NCBI GenBank assembly: GCA_038246545.1
Contig: JBBRVW010000015.1
Coordinates: 1-64,000, forward strand
DNA: 64,000 bases
Direction of reading: 5' to 3'
Origin: JBBRVW01 sp038246545
GTDB taxonomy: Bacteria; Actinomycetota; Actinomycetes; JACCUZ01
Below, piece after piece: positions 1 through 8,479 of this stretch. The notes under the pieces were generated by a model. That model had not been told where the DNA came from and made no database searches. It saw nothing but the letters and a program-made list of their open reading frames with translations. The first letter of the stretch is position 1, and the number at the start of each line of letters is the position of its first letter. The translations under genes and the position numbers were made by a program.

Positions 1-126
1 AGCTGCGAGAAGAGAGCGAGGGACGAGCGGACGACGAGCTGCTCGCATGAGCGTCGAGCTGCGAGAAGAGAGCGAGGGACGAGCGGACGACGAGCTGCTC
101 GCATGAGCGTCGAGCTGCGAGAAGAG
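1..126. repeat. 56-bp tandem direct repeat, two full copies plus 14 bp
   Basis: Positions 1-56 and 57-112 are identical and 113-126 repeats the first 14 bases; the array may extend beyond the left edge. Each unit contains ATGA, so a start codon (47-49, 103-105) overlaps a TGA stop (48-50, 104-106). Because 56 is one less than a multiple of three, the one-base ATGA overlap keeps every unit open in its own frame. Each unit reads as a 19-residue peptide beginning MSVELREE and ending ADDELLA. Either a real local duplication at a coupled gene junction or an assembly artefact at a contig edge. Confidence 0.9.
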
Positions 127-201
127 GCGGCCGCGCCGACCGCGGCGCCCGACAACGTCCGGCTGGGACCGGTCAGCGAGGACCCGCGCCCGCCGCACTG
201 A
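103..201 (+). CDS. possible 32-residue protein downstream of the repeat (doubtful)
   Basis: The ATG of the last repeat copy opens a 32-codon frame that starts MSVELREE and ends in TGA at 199-201, overlapping the convergent sensor kinase tail by 29 bases. It could be a genuine small gene translationally coupled to whatever lies left of the window, or the chance continuation of the repeat. No family was recognised. The Pro/Ala-rich composition of its second half is not informative in a genome of this GC content. Confidence 0.25.
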   Translation: MSVELREEAAAPTAAPDNVRLGPVSEDPRPPH

Positions 202-1156
202 GGAACAGCGCGAACATCGCGGGTTTCTGCTGCACCAGCTCGAGCCGGCCGCCGTCGGCCTCGGCCAGCTCGCGGGCCACCGCGAGCCCGAGCCCGGTGC
301 CCCGCCGCCCGCTGACCGACCGCTCGAAGATCCGGGACCCCAGCTCGGGAGGAACGCCTGGTCCCTCGTCGGAGACCTCCACCACCAGTGAGATGCCGGT
401 CGAGCGGGTCGACACCGTCACGGTGCCTGCGCCGTGGATCAGGCTGTTCTCCAGCAGCGTCGCGAGCACCTGCGAGAGCCCGTTGGGAGTTGCCAGCGCC
501 ACCAGCCCGCGTGTCCCGGTCGCCTTGACGACCCGGTGCCGCGCGCCGAACGCGGGCTCCCACTCCACGACCTGTTGCAGCACGATGTCGTCCAGCGGCA
601 CCGGGCCGGCGCGCAGGTTGTTGTCGCGCACGCCGTCGAGCAGGTGCTCGACGACGGTGGCCAGCCGCTCGACCTGCGCGAGAGCCGAGCCGGCCTCCTC
701 GCGCACCGTCTGCTGGTCATCGGCCTGCATGATCTCCTCGAGCCGCATCGACAGCGCGGTGAGCGGGGTGCGCAGCTGGTGGGAGGCGTCGGAGGCGAAC
801 TGCCGCTCGGCGGCGATCAGCCGGTCGACCCGGTCGGCGCTGCGCTCGAGGAGCTCAGCGACCCGGTCGACCTCGGAGATGCCCGAGCTGCGCAGCGGTT
901 CGCGCTTCTGCCCGGAGCCGAGGTTCTCGGCGCGACGCTGCAGCCCGGCCAGCGGCCCCTTCAGGACCTTCGCCTGGAGGATCCCGACGGCAGCAGCAGC
1001 GGCCACGGCGACCAGCGTCCCGGCGAGCCAGAGCAGAACGACCGGGCCGGTGGTGTCGTCGCGATCGGACAGCGCGAGGACGGCGAGCGGTCCACCCACG
1101 ACGACGACGGCGACCAGAGCGATGAGGACACTCGAAGCCAGGACCCGGGTCCTCAA
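173..1156 (-). CDS. two-component sensor histidine kinase
   Basis: Membrane sensor kinase of 327 residues that would phosphorylate the response regulator encoded just upstream. Two hydrophobic segments (about 5-27 and 38-60) bracket a very short extracellular loop, followed by a HAMP-like linker. The H-box is ASHQLRTPLTAL with His126, the N-box has Asn237 in LLENSLIHG, and the ATP lid carries DEGPGVP (263-269) and GTGLGLA (286-292), so all catalytic elements are present. The sensor portion is too small for a periplasmic ligand domain. The start is TTG at 1154-1156: the regulator stop overlaps an ATG (ATGA), but that ATG opens only a 10-codon frame ending where the TTG begins (TTGA). A one-base indel in the adjacent five-G run (1158-1162) would fuse leader and kinase, so the N-terminus is uncertain. 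Confidence 0.9.
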   Translation of the reverse strand: MRTRVLASSVLIALVAVVVVGGPLAVLALSDRDDTTGPVVLLWLAGTLVAVAAAAAVGILQAKVLKGPLAGLQRRAENLGSGQKREPLRSSGISEVDRVAELLERSADRVDRLIAAERQFASDASHQLRTPLTALSMRLEEIMQADDQQTVREEAGSALAQVERLATVVEHLLDGVRDNNLRAGPVPLDDIVLQQVVEWEPAFGARHRVVKATGTRGLVALATPNGLSQVLATLLENSLIHGAGTVTVSTRSTGISLVVEVSDEGPGVPPELGSRIFERSVSGRRGTGLGLAVARELAEADGGRLELVQQKPAMFALFLSAAGAGPR

Positions 1157-1181
1157 CGGGGGACCACGGCGTGCACGGTGC

Positions 1182-1856
1182 TCATTCGCGCTCGAAACGG
1201 AACCCCACGCCTCGCACTGTGGTGATGAACCGGGGGTTGGCGGCGTCGTCGCCGAGCTTCTTGCGCAACCAGGACACGTGCATGTCCAGCGTCTTCGTGG
1301 ACCCCCACCACGCGGTGTCCCACACCTCGCGCATCAGCTGCTCGCGGGTCACGACCTTGCCGTTCTCGCGCAGCAGCACGCGCAGCAGGTCGAACTCCTT
1401 CGCGGTGAGCGACAGCTCGTTCTCGTCCATCCAGGCGCGGTGCGAGTCGACGTCGATCCGGACGCCGTGGACTCCCTGGGCGATCTCGATGCCGCCCCGT
1501 CGCAGCAGCGCGCGGACCCGGGCGAGCAGCTCGGCCAGCCGGAACGGCTTGGTCACGTAGTCGTCGGCGCCGGCGTCGAGCCCGACGACGGTGTCGACCT
1601 CGTCGGTGCGCGCCGTCAGGACGAGGACAGGCACGCCGCTGCCCTCGCCGCGCAGCCGGCGGCAGACCTCGAGGCCGTCCATGCCGGGCAGGCCGATGTC
1701 GAGCACGACGAGGTCGACCGGGGTGCCTCCGGTGGCCGACTCGAGCGCGCCCGGACCGTCCTCGCAGACCTCGACCTCGTAGCCCTCACGTCGCAGTGCG
1801 CGCGCGAGCGGCTCAGAGATCGCCTGGTCGTCCTCGGCGAGAAGCACGCGCGTCAT
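1182..1856 (-). CDS. OmpR-family response regulator
   Basis: Response regulator with an N-terminal receiver domain and C-terminal winged-helix DNA-binding domain, 224 residues, the usual family length. From the chosen ATG the acidic pocket is Asp9/Asp10, the phospho-acceptor is Asp53 in VLDIGLPG, and the conserved Thr81 and Lys103 (TKPF) are present. The winged helix follows at about 130-220 and ends in the typical RGVGFRFE. The start at 1856 puts the first beta strand right after the methionine; an in-frame GTG at 1874 would add six residues. It is first in a two-gene unit with the kinase and would be its phosphorylation target. The regulon cannot be read from the sequence. Confidence 0.93.
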   Translation of the reverse strand: MTRVLLAEDDQAISEPLARALRREGYEVEVCEDGPGALESATGGTPVDLVVLDIGLPGMDGLEVCRRLRGEGSGVPVLVLTARTDEVDTVVGLDAGADDYVTKPFRLAELLARVRALLRRGGIEIAQGVHGVRIDVDSHRAWMDENELSLTAKEFDLLRVLLRENGKVVTREQLMREVWDTAWWGSTKTLDMHVSWLRKKLGDDAANPRFITTVRGVGFRFERE

Positions 1857-1916
1857 GAGAGGCATCGTAGGCACAACGGGTGCCCCAGCAGTGCTGCGAC
1901 GGGGGCGTTTCGCGGG

Positions 1917-4649
1917 TCAGCCCAAGCGAGCGACGTGCCGACCCACGCGTCGCAGGTCGCGGACCCGCCGCTCGTACGTCGCTCCGGCGACCAGCAGGAG
2001 CAGCCCGATCGAGCCGATCGTGATCCAGCGCGGCACCACCTGGTAGGCCTCGACGAGGTACGGCGCCAGCTGGACGAGGGCGTCCACTAGCAGCACCGCG
2101 CCGCCCATGACCAGCGGCGCCTGGAGCCGCTGCCGCACGCCGAGGCCCACGACGGCGGCGGCGGCGAGCGCCAGCAGCAGCGGGCGCAGGTCGCCCGGAT
2201 CGGTCAGCGCGCGCAGCAGGCTCGGCAGCAGCGCTAGCGACAACCCGCTGCCGTAGGCCTGCCAGGAGCCGTACGCCGGGTCGCGCCTGCGCCGGAGCAG
2301 CCCGAGGGCGAGCAGGGCCACCGCGGCCGGAACGGTGTAGGCCTCCGGTGCGTCGACGTCGGACAGCGCGAGCCGTACCCAGCTGCTCGCTGCGAGCAGC
2401 AGGCCCGCCACCCAGCCGAGGGCCGGCCGCACCGACGTGAGCGCGACGACCGCGACCGTGGCACCGACGAGGAGAAGGGCGACCCAGAGCCGCTCGGCGT
2501 CGAGCGCCGCGAGCAGCAGCGCCGGTGCCGCGACGACGATCGCGACGACCTGGACCGCGCCGCGCACCGGCCGCCGGGTCGGTAGCGGCGCGCAGGACCC
2601 GAGGGTGAGCAGCGCGGCGGACGTGGTGGCCACCAGTCCGATGTCGGCGAGCGCCGCCCCCTGCCGGTCCGCGATCGCCGCGGCGGCCCCAGCGGCAGCT
2701 GCCGCTGCGACGACCACCGCTGACGTGTGCAGCGGTGCCCAGAACGGGTCGGTGGCTGCCGTGCGCAGCGAGAGGAGCAGTGCGGCGCCGACGGCGACGC
2801 CCGTTCCGAGCACCAGCACGAGGGACCAGACGGCCGGCCAACCGGCCCCGTCGTGGCGGGCCACGGCACCCGCTTCCGTGAGGCCGAGCAGCAGGGCCGC
2901 GAGCACGAGCAGCACCCGCCAGACGCGCAGCTGCTCCGCGCCGCGCGCCGCCACCGTGGCGACGGCGAGCGCCGCGGCTGCGGCGGGCAGGGTCACCAGG
3001 GTGGCGGTCGGTGTCGAGAAGGACCACGCGACCGCGGCGGCCGTGGCGACGGCGCCGCACCCGAGCGCGGTCCCGCCCGGCCAGACCCAGCCGCGGACGT
3101 CGAGCTGGGCTCCGGCCGCGAGCAGCAGCGCCGCCAGCCCGAGCAGGACGCCGAGCTGGACGGGGAACGTGGCCGACGCCGCGGGGGCGACGAGCCAGCC
3201 CGCGGCCGCGAGGACCGGCAGCGCCGCCACCCGCAACGGCGCCGCTCGCAGCACCCGGGCGCCGAGCAGCAGCGCGGCACTGGTCGCGGCGAGGGCGAGG
3301 GCGTCGGGCCAGTCCGCCCGCACCGCGGCGGCACGCGTGGTGACGGACCACGCCGTCTCGGGCACCCGCAGGACCACGAGCATCCGGTCGACCGCCCCGC
3401 CGACGGTCCCGAGGGCGCTGAGCGCGGGCACCAGCCCAGCCATCAGCAGGACACCGCCCGGTGCGACGCTGCGGGCGCGCGGCAGCAGCGGCAGCGCGGC
3501 GATCAGGAGCAGGACGGGGACGGCCAGCGCCGGGCCGAGCCACCGGTCGGCTACGCGGTCGGCGAGCGGCGCCCAGGTCGCGGCCACCAGCAGCAGGGCG
3601 GCGGTGACGTCGCAGGCGGCGACCCGGCCGTCATGCTCCCGCTCCCGGCGGGCCAGCACGGTGCCGGCCAGGACCGGCACGGCTGCGAGGGCCAGCAGCA
3701 AGGCGGTCCCCACCACGAGTGAGCCCGCCTCGCCGTACGCCGCCACGAGAGCAGTCAAGGACGCGACCAGGTGCGCGAGCCCGCCACCGGCTCCGACCAC
3801 GGCGCGGGCGTCGCGCGTCCGCGTGCCCGCCGGCCAGGCCCCGGCCGCGGCGAGCCCGGCGACGGCCTGGACGGCCAGCAGCGTCGCGACCAGGGCCGCG
3901 GGGTGCGAGACGTCGTCGACGAGGTGCCCGGCCAGCAGCGGCAGCGGCAGCTGAGCCGCGAGCGCAGCAGCGAGCGGCAGGACGCGGGTCGGCAGCAGCA
4001 CGGCGAACAGGCCGGCGCCGACGGCGACGGCGGCGAGGGCCGCGGCCCAGAAGACGGCGCCCTCGACCGAGGCGAGCCCAGCAAGGTCGGCGCTGCGGGC
4101 GCCGAAGCAGTCGAGCACGGCCAGGCCGACGGTGAGGACCGAGAGCCACTCGGCCGTGGAGAGCAGGCCGCGGCGGTGCGCCCCGACGGCACCGGCGGCC
4201 GCGAGAGCGGTGACCCCAGCCATGACGGCCGACCGGCCGCCGACGCCGAGCCGCTCCCACGACACGGCCACGAAGATCACCGCCGCGACGCCGAGCAGGG
4301 CCACGCCCAGCGCGAGCAGGAGGTTCTGGACCCGGCGTGCCGACCACTCCGGCCGGGGGCGAGCGGCCCTCGGCGGCACGAACCCCGCGGCGGCCGGCCG
4401 GGACGACGTGGTGGGTGCCGGGGAGGCGCCGACCGGCACCGCCGACAGCGCCTGCTCGCGCAGAGCGGTCACCAGCCCGGCCCTGGTCCGCAGCGTCTCG
4501 GCGGCCTGCACGGAGACCTGCCAGAGCCGCCCCGCGACCGGACCGGTCAGCGGGAGCCCGCAGTCCGGGCAGACGTCACGGGCGGCGCTCAGCGTGGCCC
4601 CGCAGTCGGGGCAGCGGGTCGGGTCGGTGAGCAGGGTCTCGTCGATCAT
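1917..4649 (-). CDS. large multi-pass membrane protein with N-terminal zinc ribbon (SCO7613-type)
   Basis: A 910-residue protein of unknown function. The first 35 residues hold a zinc ribbon with two CPDCG knuckles (CPDCGATLS and CPDCGLPL). A Pro/Ala-rich linker follows, then a very hydrophobic region from about residue 115 to the end with some twenty-odd candidate membrane segments separated by short Arg-rich loops. This matches what I remember of the Streptomyces SCO7613-like family. The ATG at 4647-4649 overlaps the TGA of the upstream small membrane protein (ATGA), fixing the start and implying coupled translation. The terminal Arg-rich tail is cytoplasmic by the positive-inside rule. No enzymatic motif was seen; a transport or envelope role is only a guess. 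Confidence 0.8.
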   Translation of the reverse strand: MIDETLLTDPTRCPDCGATLSAARDVCPDCGLPLTGPVAGRLWQVSVQAAETLRTRAGLVTALREQALSAVPVGASPAPTTSSRPAAAGFVPPRAARPRPEWSARRVQNLLLALGVALLGVAAVIFVAVSWERLGVGGRSAVMAGVTALAAAGAVGAHRRGLLSTAEWLSVLTVGLAVLDCFGARSADLAGLASVEGAVFWAAALAAVAVGAGLFAVLLPTRVLPLAAALAAQLPLPLLAGHLVDDVSHPAALVATLLAVQAVAGLAAAGAWPAGTRTRDARAVVGAGGGLAHLVASLTALVAAYGEAGSLVVGTALLLALAAVPVLAGTVLARREREHDGRVAACDVTAALLLVAATWAPLADRVADRWLGPALAVPVLLLIAALPLLPRARSVAPGGVLLMAGLVPALSALGTVGGAVDRMLVVLRVPETAWSVTTRAAAVRADWPDALALAATSAALLLGARVLRAAPLRVAALPVLAAAGWLVAPAASATFPVQLGVLLGLAALLLAAGAQLDVRGWVWPGGTALGCGAVATAAAVAWSFSTPTATLVTLPAAAAALAVATVAARGAEQLRVWRVLLVLAALLLGLTEAGAVARHDGAGWPAVWSLVLVLGTGVAVGAALLLSLRTAATDPFWAPLHTSAVVVAAAAAAGAAAAIADRQGAALADIGLVATTSAALLTLGSCAPLPTRRPVRGAVQVVAIVVAAPALLLAALDAERLWVALLLVGATVAVVALTSVRPALGWVAGLLLAASSWVRLALSDVDAPEAYTVPAAVALLALGLLRRRRDPAYGSWQAYGSGLSLALLPSLLRALTDPGDLRPLLLALAAAAVVGLGVRQRLQAPLVMGGAVLLVDALVQLAPYLVEAYQVVPRWITIGSIGLLLLVAGATYERRVRDLRRVGRHVARLG

Positions 4650-5014
4650 CGCGCGGACCCTCGCCCGGCCGCGGCGGCGTGCGCCGGCGCCGACCCGCGC
4701 GGGCGACGACGCGGCACAGCGGCGAGTGCGAGCAGCCAGCACGCGGCCCAGCCGGCGAGCACGCCCGCGGCTGTGGCGGTGTCACCCGTCGGGAGCGCCT
4801 CCGCGACAGCCGGCACGACCACCGCACTGAGCAGCAGACCCACCAGGGCACCGGCGACAGCGGCCGGCCAGCTGGGTCCCGGCCCGCGTGCGGTACGACG
4901 GCGTCGGGCGGAGACCGCGACGGCGGCCCAGCCGGGCGCTGTCACCGCGCCGCCCAGGACGCCCCACAGCAGCAGGATCACGAGGAAGTCGGTGCCGGAG
5001 ATCTCAGGTCCCAT
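4646..5014 (-). CDS. small integral membrane protein A (tandem paralogue)
   Basis: A 122-residue protein with three hydrophobic stretches and a basic linker (SARRRRT) between the first and second. Its stop overlaps the start of the large zinc-ribbon membrane protein by four bases, so the two are probably co-translated and may interact. The ATG at 5012-5014 gives MGPEISGTDFLV and places the first membrane helix close to the N-terminus; an upstream in-frame start would add a soluble Arg-rich stretch that looks non-coding. It resembles the next gene upstream (shared pattern GLLLSA..., then TAAGV..., then WxACWxLA), so the two are tandem duplicates. Function unknown. Confidence 0.7.
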   Translation of the reverse strand: MGPEISGTDFLVILLLWGVLGGAVTAPGWAAVAVSARRRRTARGPGPSWPAAVAGALVGLLLSAVVVPAVAEALPTGDTATAAGVLAGWAACWLLALAAVPRRRPRGSAPAHAAAAGRGSAR

Positions 5015-5146
5015 GTGTGGAGCATCGGCGGGAACGGCTGCCGCGGTAACCGTACGGGTACTCAGATCGGCCACCCACCCTCGCCGCGCCCGACTCGGTG
5101 CGTTGATCACGTCCACGTGGTTCGGCGACCGCTGGCAGTGGTGAGT

Positions 5147-5548
5147 TCACCGCGTGCGGGGCGCGTTCACCGCGTCGTGCCCGTGGGACTCCGTAGGCGC
5201 CTCGCGGACAAGCGCCGCGGCCAGGACCCAGCAGGCGACCCAGGACACCGCCACGGCGACGACCCCGGCTGCGGTTCCTGCATCCGACAACAGCGCACTG
5301 ATGCCCGCACACAGTCCGGCGCTCAGCAGCAGGCCGGCGCCGCAGCCACCGACGACCGCCGGGCACGACCAGCCGGACTCCCGGGTGCGCCGGCGGCGCC
5401 CGAACGCCCAGCCGAGCATGGCCCAGCCCAGCGCGGTCACCAGCACGAACAGCGCGGCCAGGACCGCGACGATGGCCGCGATGTCGGCCGGGCTGAACTC
5501 GATCGGCCCGGCGAGCACCGCGTCGTGAGCGAGAGCTGTCGTCCCCAT
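5147..5548 (-). CDS. small integral membrane protein B (tandem paralogue)
   Basis: A 133-residue membrane protein with three hydrophobic segments, the first being IAAIVAVLAALFVLVTALGW and followed by a basic loop (GRRRRTRESGW). The second and third segments carry the same GLLLSAG and TAAGVV...WVACWVLA patterns as the gene just downstream, which points to tandem duplication. The chosen ATG gives MGTTALAHDAVLAG; an ATG four codons upstream (5560) is also possible. It is separated from its paralogue by about 130 bases. Probably part of the same transcription unit as the large zinc-ribbon membrane protein. No function can be assigned. Confidence 0.65.
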   Translation of the reverse strand: MGTTALAHDAVLAGPIEFSPADIAAIVAVLAALFVLVTALGWAMLGWAFGRRRRTRESGWSCPAVVGGCGAGLLLSAGLCAGISALLSDAGTAAGVVAVAVSWVACWVLAAALVREAPTESHGHDAVNAPRTR

Positions 5549-5632
5549 GCCGGCGATCATCGGCAGCGACGGCGCCCGCCCACACCCGCCTCCGTACTCA
5601 GATCTGCCGCCCCCGCTCGCCCCCGAGCGCCG

Positions 5633-7195
5633 TCAGACCGGCGTGACCCCGTGCCGTCGGCGGGAGAAGTGCCGGTCCTTCGTGCGGTACGTGCGCAGCC
5701 GGCGCACCAGCTCGTCCCGCAGGGTCTCGGGGGTGACGATGTCGTCGACCACCAGCTCGCTCGCCAGCCGCACGATGTCGATGTCCTCGTCGTACTCGCG
5801 GCGTTTGGTGGCGACGAACTCGGCGCGCTCGTCGTCGTCGTCGATCGCCGCGATCTTGTTGGCGTAGACGGCGTTGACGGCGGCCTCGGCGCCCATGACC
5901 GCGATCTTCGCGGTGGGCAGGGCGAGGGTCGCGTCGGGCTCGAAGCCAGGCCCGGCCATGGCGTAGAGCCCGGCGCCGTACGCCTTGCGGACGACCACGC
6001 AGATCTTCGGCACCGTCGCCTCGGAGATCGCCGTGATCATCTTGGCGCCGTGCCGGATGATGCCGGCCTTCTCCACCACCGAGCCGACCATGAAGCCGGG
6101 GACGTCGGACAGGAACACCAGCGGCACGTTGAACGCGTCGCACAGCTGCACGAAGCGGGTGGCCTTGTCGGCGGAGTCGATGAACAGCACGCCGCCCTTG
6201 AACATCGAGTTGTTGCCGACGACGCCCACCACCTCGCCGTCGAGCCGGCCGAAGCCGATCGTCAGCTCGCGGGCCCACAGCGCGTGGATCTCGAAGAAGC
6301 TGCCCTCGTCGAGCAGGCCCTTGGCGTAGCGGCGCATGTCGAACGCCTGCCGCTCGCTCGCGGGCACGAGCGCCGCGAGGTCGACGTTGCCCGGCGCCGG
6401 CCTCGGCTCGGCCGCGGGCGGGGTGCCCTGGTAGCTCGACGGCAGGTACGACAGGTACGACCGCACTGTCTCCAGCGCCTCCTGCTCGGTGCTCACGAGG
6501 AAGTGCCCGACGCCGGACTCGGCGCAGTGCACCCGCGCACCGCCCATCTCCTCCAGCGTGGTCTTCTCCCCCGTCACCATCTCGACCATCCGGTCCGAAC
6601 CGAGGTACATCGACGCGTTGCCCTCGACCATGACGACCACGTCGCAGAACGCCGGGATGTACGCACCGCCGGCCGCCGACGGCCCGAACAGCGCGCAGAC
6701 CTGCGGGATGGAGCCGCTGGCCCGCACCTGGTTCCAGAAGATCTTCCCGGCGCCCCGACGGCCGGGGAACAGGTCGATCTGGTCGGTGATCCGCGCGCCG
6801 GCCGAGTCGACGAGGTAGACCATCGGCACGCCGGTCCGGTAAGCGGTCTCGATGATCCGGATGATCTTCTCGACGGTCCGGGCGCCCCACGAGCCGGCCT
6901 TCACGGTCGAGTCGTTGGCCATCAGCGCGACCGGGCGACCGTCGACGGTGGCGGTGCCGGTGACGACTCCGTCGGCCGGCAGGTAGGCGGCAGCCACGTT
7001 GGCGAACACGCCGTCCTCCACGAAGGAGCCCTCGTCGACCAGCAGCCGCACCCGCTCGCGGGCGAACAGCTTGCCCTTGGTGGCGTTGCTCTCGTGGTAC
7101 TTCGCCGCGCCGCCGCGCTCGACGGCCGCCCGCAGGTCGGGCACCGGCGGGTGCTCGGGGATCGGGTTGTGCTCCTGGCTCTGCACGGGCGACAC
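5633..7195 (-). CDS. acyl-CoA carboxylase, carboxyltransferase (beta) subunit
   Basis: A 520-residue biotin-dependent carboxyltransferase with the two crotonase-fold halves of the AccD/PccB/MccB family. Recognisable parts: the N-terminal KGKLFARER entry motif, the first oxyanion region (SAGARI..., then SAAGGAYIPAF at about 170) and the second-half signatures DVPGFMVGS and a Gly-rich AYGAGLYAM loop at about 400. It transfers CO2 from carboxybiotin to an acyl-CoA and needs a biotin-bearing alpha subunit; the only one in the window is at 21974-23731. It is clearly divergent from the PccB-like subunit at 16181, and the DQIDLFPGRRGAGKIF segment is more like branched-chain acyl-CoA (methylcrotonyl-type) carboxylases, so leucine catabolism is possible, in keeping with HMG-CoA lyase nearby. 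GTG start at 7193-7195 behind a GAGG-type ribosome site. Substrate not proven. Confidence 0.88.
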   Translation of the reverse strand: MSPVQSQEHNPIPEHPPVPDLRAAVERGGAAKYHESNATKGKLFARERVRLLVDEGSFVEDGVFANVAAAYLPADGVVTGTATVDGRPVALMANDSTVKAGSWGARTVEKIIRIIETAYRTGVPMVYLVDSAGARITDQIDLFPGRRGAGKIFWNQVRASGSIPQVCALFGPSAAGGAYIPAFCDVVVMVEGNASMYLGSDRMVEMVTGEKTTLEEMGGARVHCAESGVGHFLVSTEQEALETVRSYLSYLPSSYQGTPPAAEPRPAPGNVDLAALVPASERQAFDMRRYAKGLLDEGSFFEIHALWARELTIGFGRLDGEVVGVVGNNSMFKGGVLFIDSADKATRFVQLCDAFNVPLVFLSDVPGFMVGSVVEKAGIIRHGAKMITAISEATVPKICVVVRKAYGAGLYAMAGPGFEPDATLALPTAKIAVMGAEAAVNAVYANKIAAIDDDDERAEFVATKRREYDEDIDIVRLASELVVDDIVTPETLRDELVRRLRTYRTKDRHFSRRRHGVTPV

Positions 7196-7234
7196 GGGGC
7201 GACCTCGGGGATGGGGGCTCGGGACGCAGCGAGC

Positions 7235-8389
7235 CTAACGAGCGGCGGTCCCGGCCTCGACCGGAGCGACGCCGCGGCCACGCTGCCGCGCCTGGATGCG
7301 CTGGGCCACGTGGTCTGCGTCGCGCCCGGCCCCGCCCACCAGCATCGAGGAGAAGGAGTAGAGGAACGGGAGTCCGACGAAGTACAGGCCATCGACACCG
7401 GGGACGACCCCGCGGTGCTGGGTCGGCCACCGACCATCCCCGAGCGGCAGGTGGATCCAGTCGGTGTCCGGCCCGAATCCGGTGCACCACACGACGTTGG
7501 CGACCGCCAGGACCTCGCCGTCGGCGAGCACCGGCCGGCCGTCCCGGGTGCCGACGACGCGCTGCTCGGTGTGGCGCACCCCGGCGGCGGCCAGGTGCGC
7601 CCGCTTGACCCGGATCAGCGGACCGCCCCCGCCGCGCACGTGTGCCTGGACCTTTCGTCCCATCGGGGTGCGCTCGGTGAGGACGTGGTTCCAGGCGAAC
7701 CACAGGAGAGGCAGGACCGCGTGGGCGCGCCGGCTCTCGATGTCGAGCGGGATCTGGCCCTGGATCCGGCCGGCCAGGCGCGTCTCGTGAGCGCCGGACA
7801 GCTCCAGGGCGATATCGGCGCCGGAGTGGCTGGCACCGACGACGAGCACCGGCCCGGGTCGCAGCTGCGACGGGTTGCGGTACTCCGCGGAGTGCATCTG
7901 CCGGATCGACGGGTCCAGCTCGTCGGCGAACTCCGGCACCAGCGGGCTCTTCCAGGTCCCGGACGCGACGACCACGTTGTCCGCCGTGAGCACTCGGTGG
8001 CCGGAGGTCACGACGAAGCCGTCCCCGTCGGCCGCGGGGTCGAGGCTGTCCACGCTCGCCCCGGTCCGGACCGGGAGCCGGTTGTCGGCGGCGTAGGTCT
8101 CGAGGAAGTCGGCCATCTGGTGGCCGGACGGGAACTCCCAGCCGGGAAGCGGGAAGCGCCGGCCGGGCAACCCGTCGTAGCGCGCCGGGGTGAACAGACG
8201 CAGCGAGTCGAAACGCTGGCGCCACACGTCCCCGACTCGGTCCCCCGCCTCGAGGACCACGCAGTCGCGGCCGCGGCGGGTGAGGTGGAATGCGGTCGAC
8301 AGCCCGGCCTGGCCGGCACCGATGACGACTGACTCGACGTGCTCGGTGTGCTCGGTGTGCTCGGTGTGCTCGGTGTGCTCGGTGTGCAT
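7235..8389 (-). CDS. flavin-containing monooxygenase / FAD-dependent oxidoreductase
   Basis: A 384-residue single-component flavoprotein of the FMO/YumC-like group. It has an FAD dinucleotide fold (VIGAGQAGLS, residues about 22-31), a second NADPH-binding GxSxSG-like motif (VVGASHSGADIALEL, about 180) and the C-terminal WCTGFGPDTDW, equivalent to the ATG-containing motif before the last FAD contact. Such enzymes oxygenate small N- or S-containing or ketone substrates; the substrate is unknown. Directly after Met-His the protein begins with five perfect Thr-Glu-His repeats encoded by a 9-bp DNA repeat, absent from ordinary family members. AGGAG lies five bases ahead of the ATG. It follows the LuxR regulator on the same strand with a 90-bp gap. 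Confidence 0.88.
   Translation of the reverse strand: MHTEHTEHTEHTEHTEHVESVVIGAGQAGLSTAFHLTRRGRDCVVLEAGDRVGDVWRQRFDSLRLFTPARYDGLPGRRFPLPGWEFPSGHQMADFLETYAADNRLPVRTGASVDSLDPAADGDGFVVTSGHRVLTADNVVVASGTWKSPLVPEFADELDPSIRQMHSAEYRNPSQLRPGPVLVVGASHSGADIALELSGAHETRLAGRIQGQIPLDIESRRAHAVLPLLWFAWNHVLTERTPMGRKVQAHVRGGGGPLIRVKRAHLAAAGVRHTEQRVVGTRDGRPVLADGEVLAVANVVWCTGFGPDTDWIHLPLGDGRWPTQHRGVVPGVDGLYFVGLPFLYSFSSMLVGGAGRDADHVAQRIQARQRGRGVAPVEAGTAAR
8341..8385. repeat. 9-bp coding microsatellite, five perfect units
   Basis: Five identical copies of gctcggtgt (plus strand) sit at the start of the minus-strand flavoprotein gene and encode (Thr-Glu-His)5 directly after Met-His. Because the unit is three codons, gain or loss of copies alters length but not reading frame. 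The copies are identical even at third positions, so the array is recent or actively homogenised by slippage. Confidence 0.95.
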
Positions 8390-8479
8390 GGCGTGCTCCT
8401 GTCGCGAGAACTGCTCGTGCTCGCGACGCTAGGTCGGTGCACGCGGTCGCCGCGTCGGCAGAACTGTGCAGATCTGCCC

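Noticed and set aside
4679..8332. A 1217-codon plus-strand open frame across several minus-strand genes
   Set aside because: Same reason: it spans the antisense of four genes with recognised folds and has no protein features.
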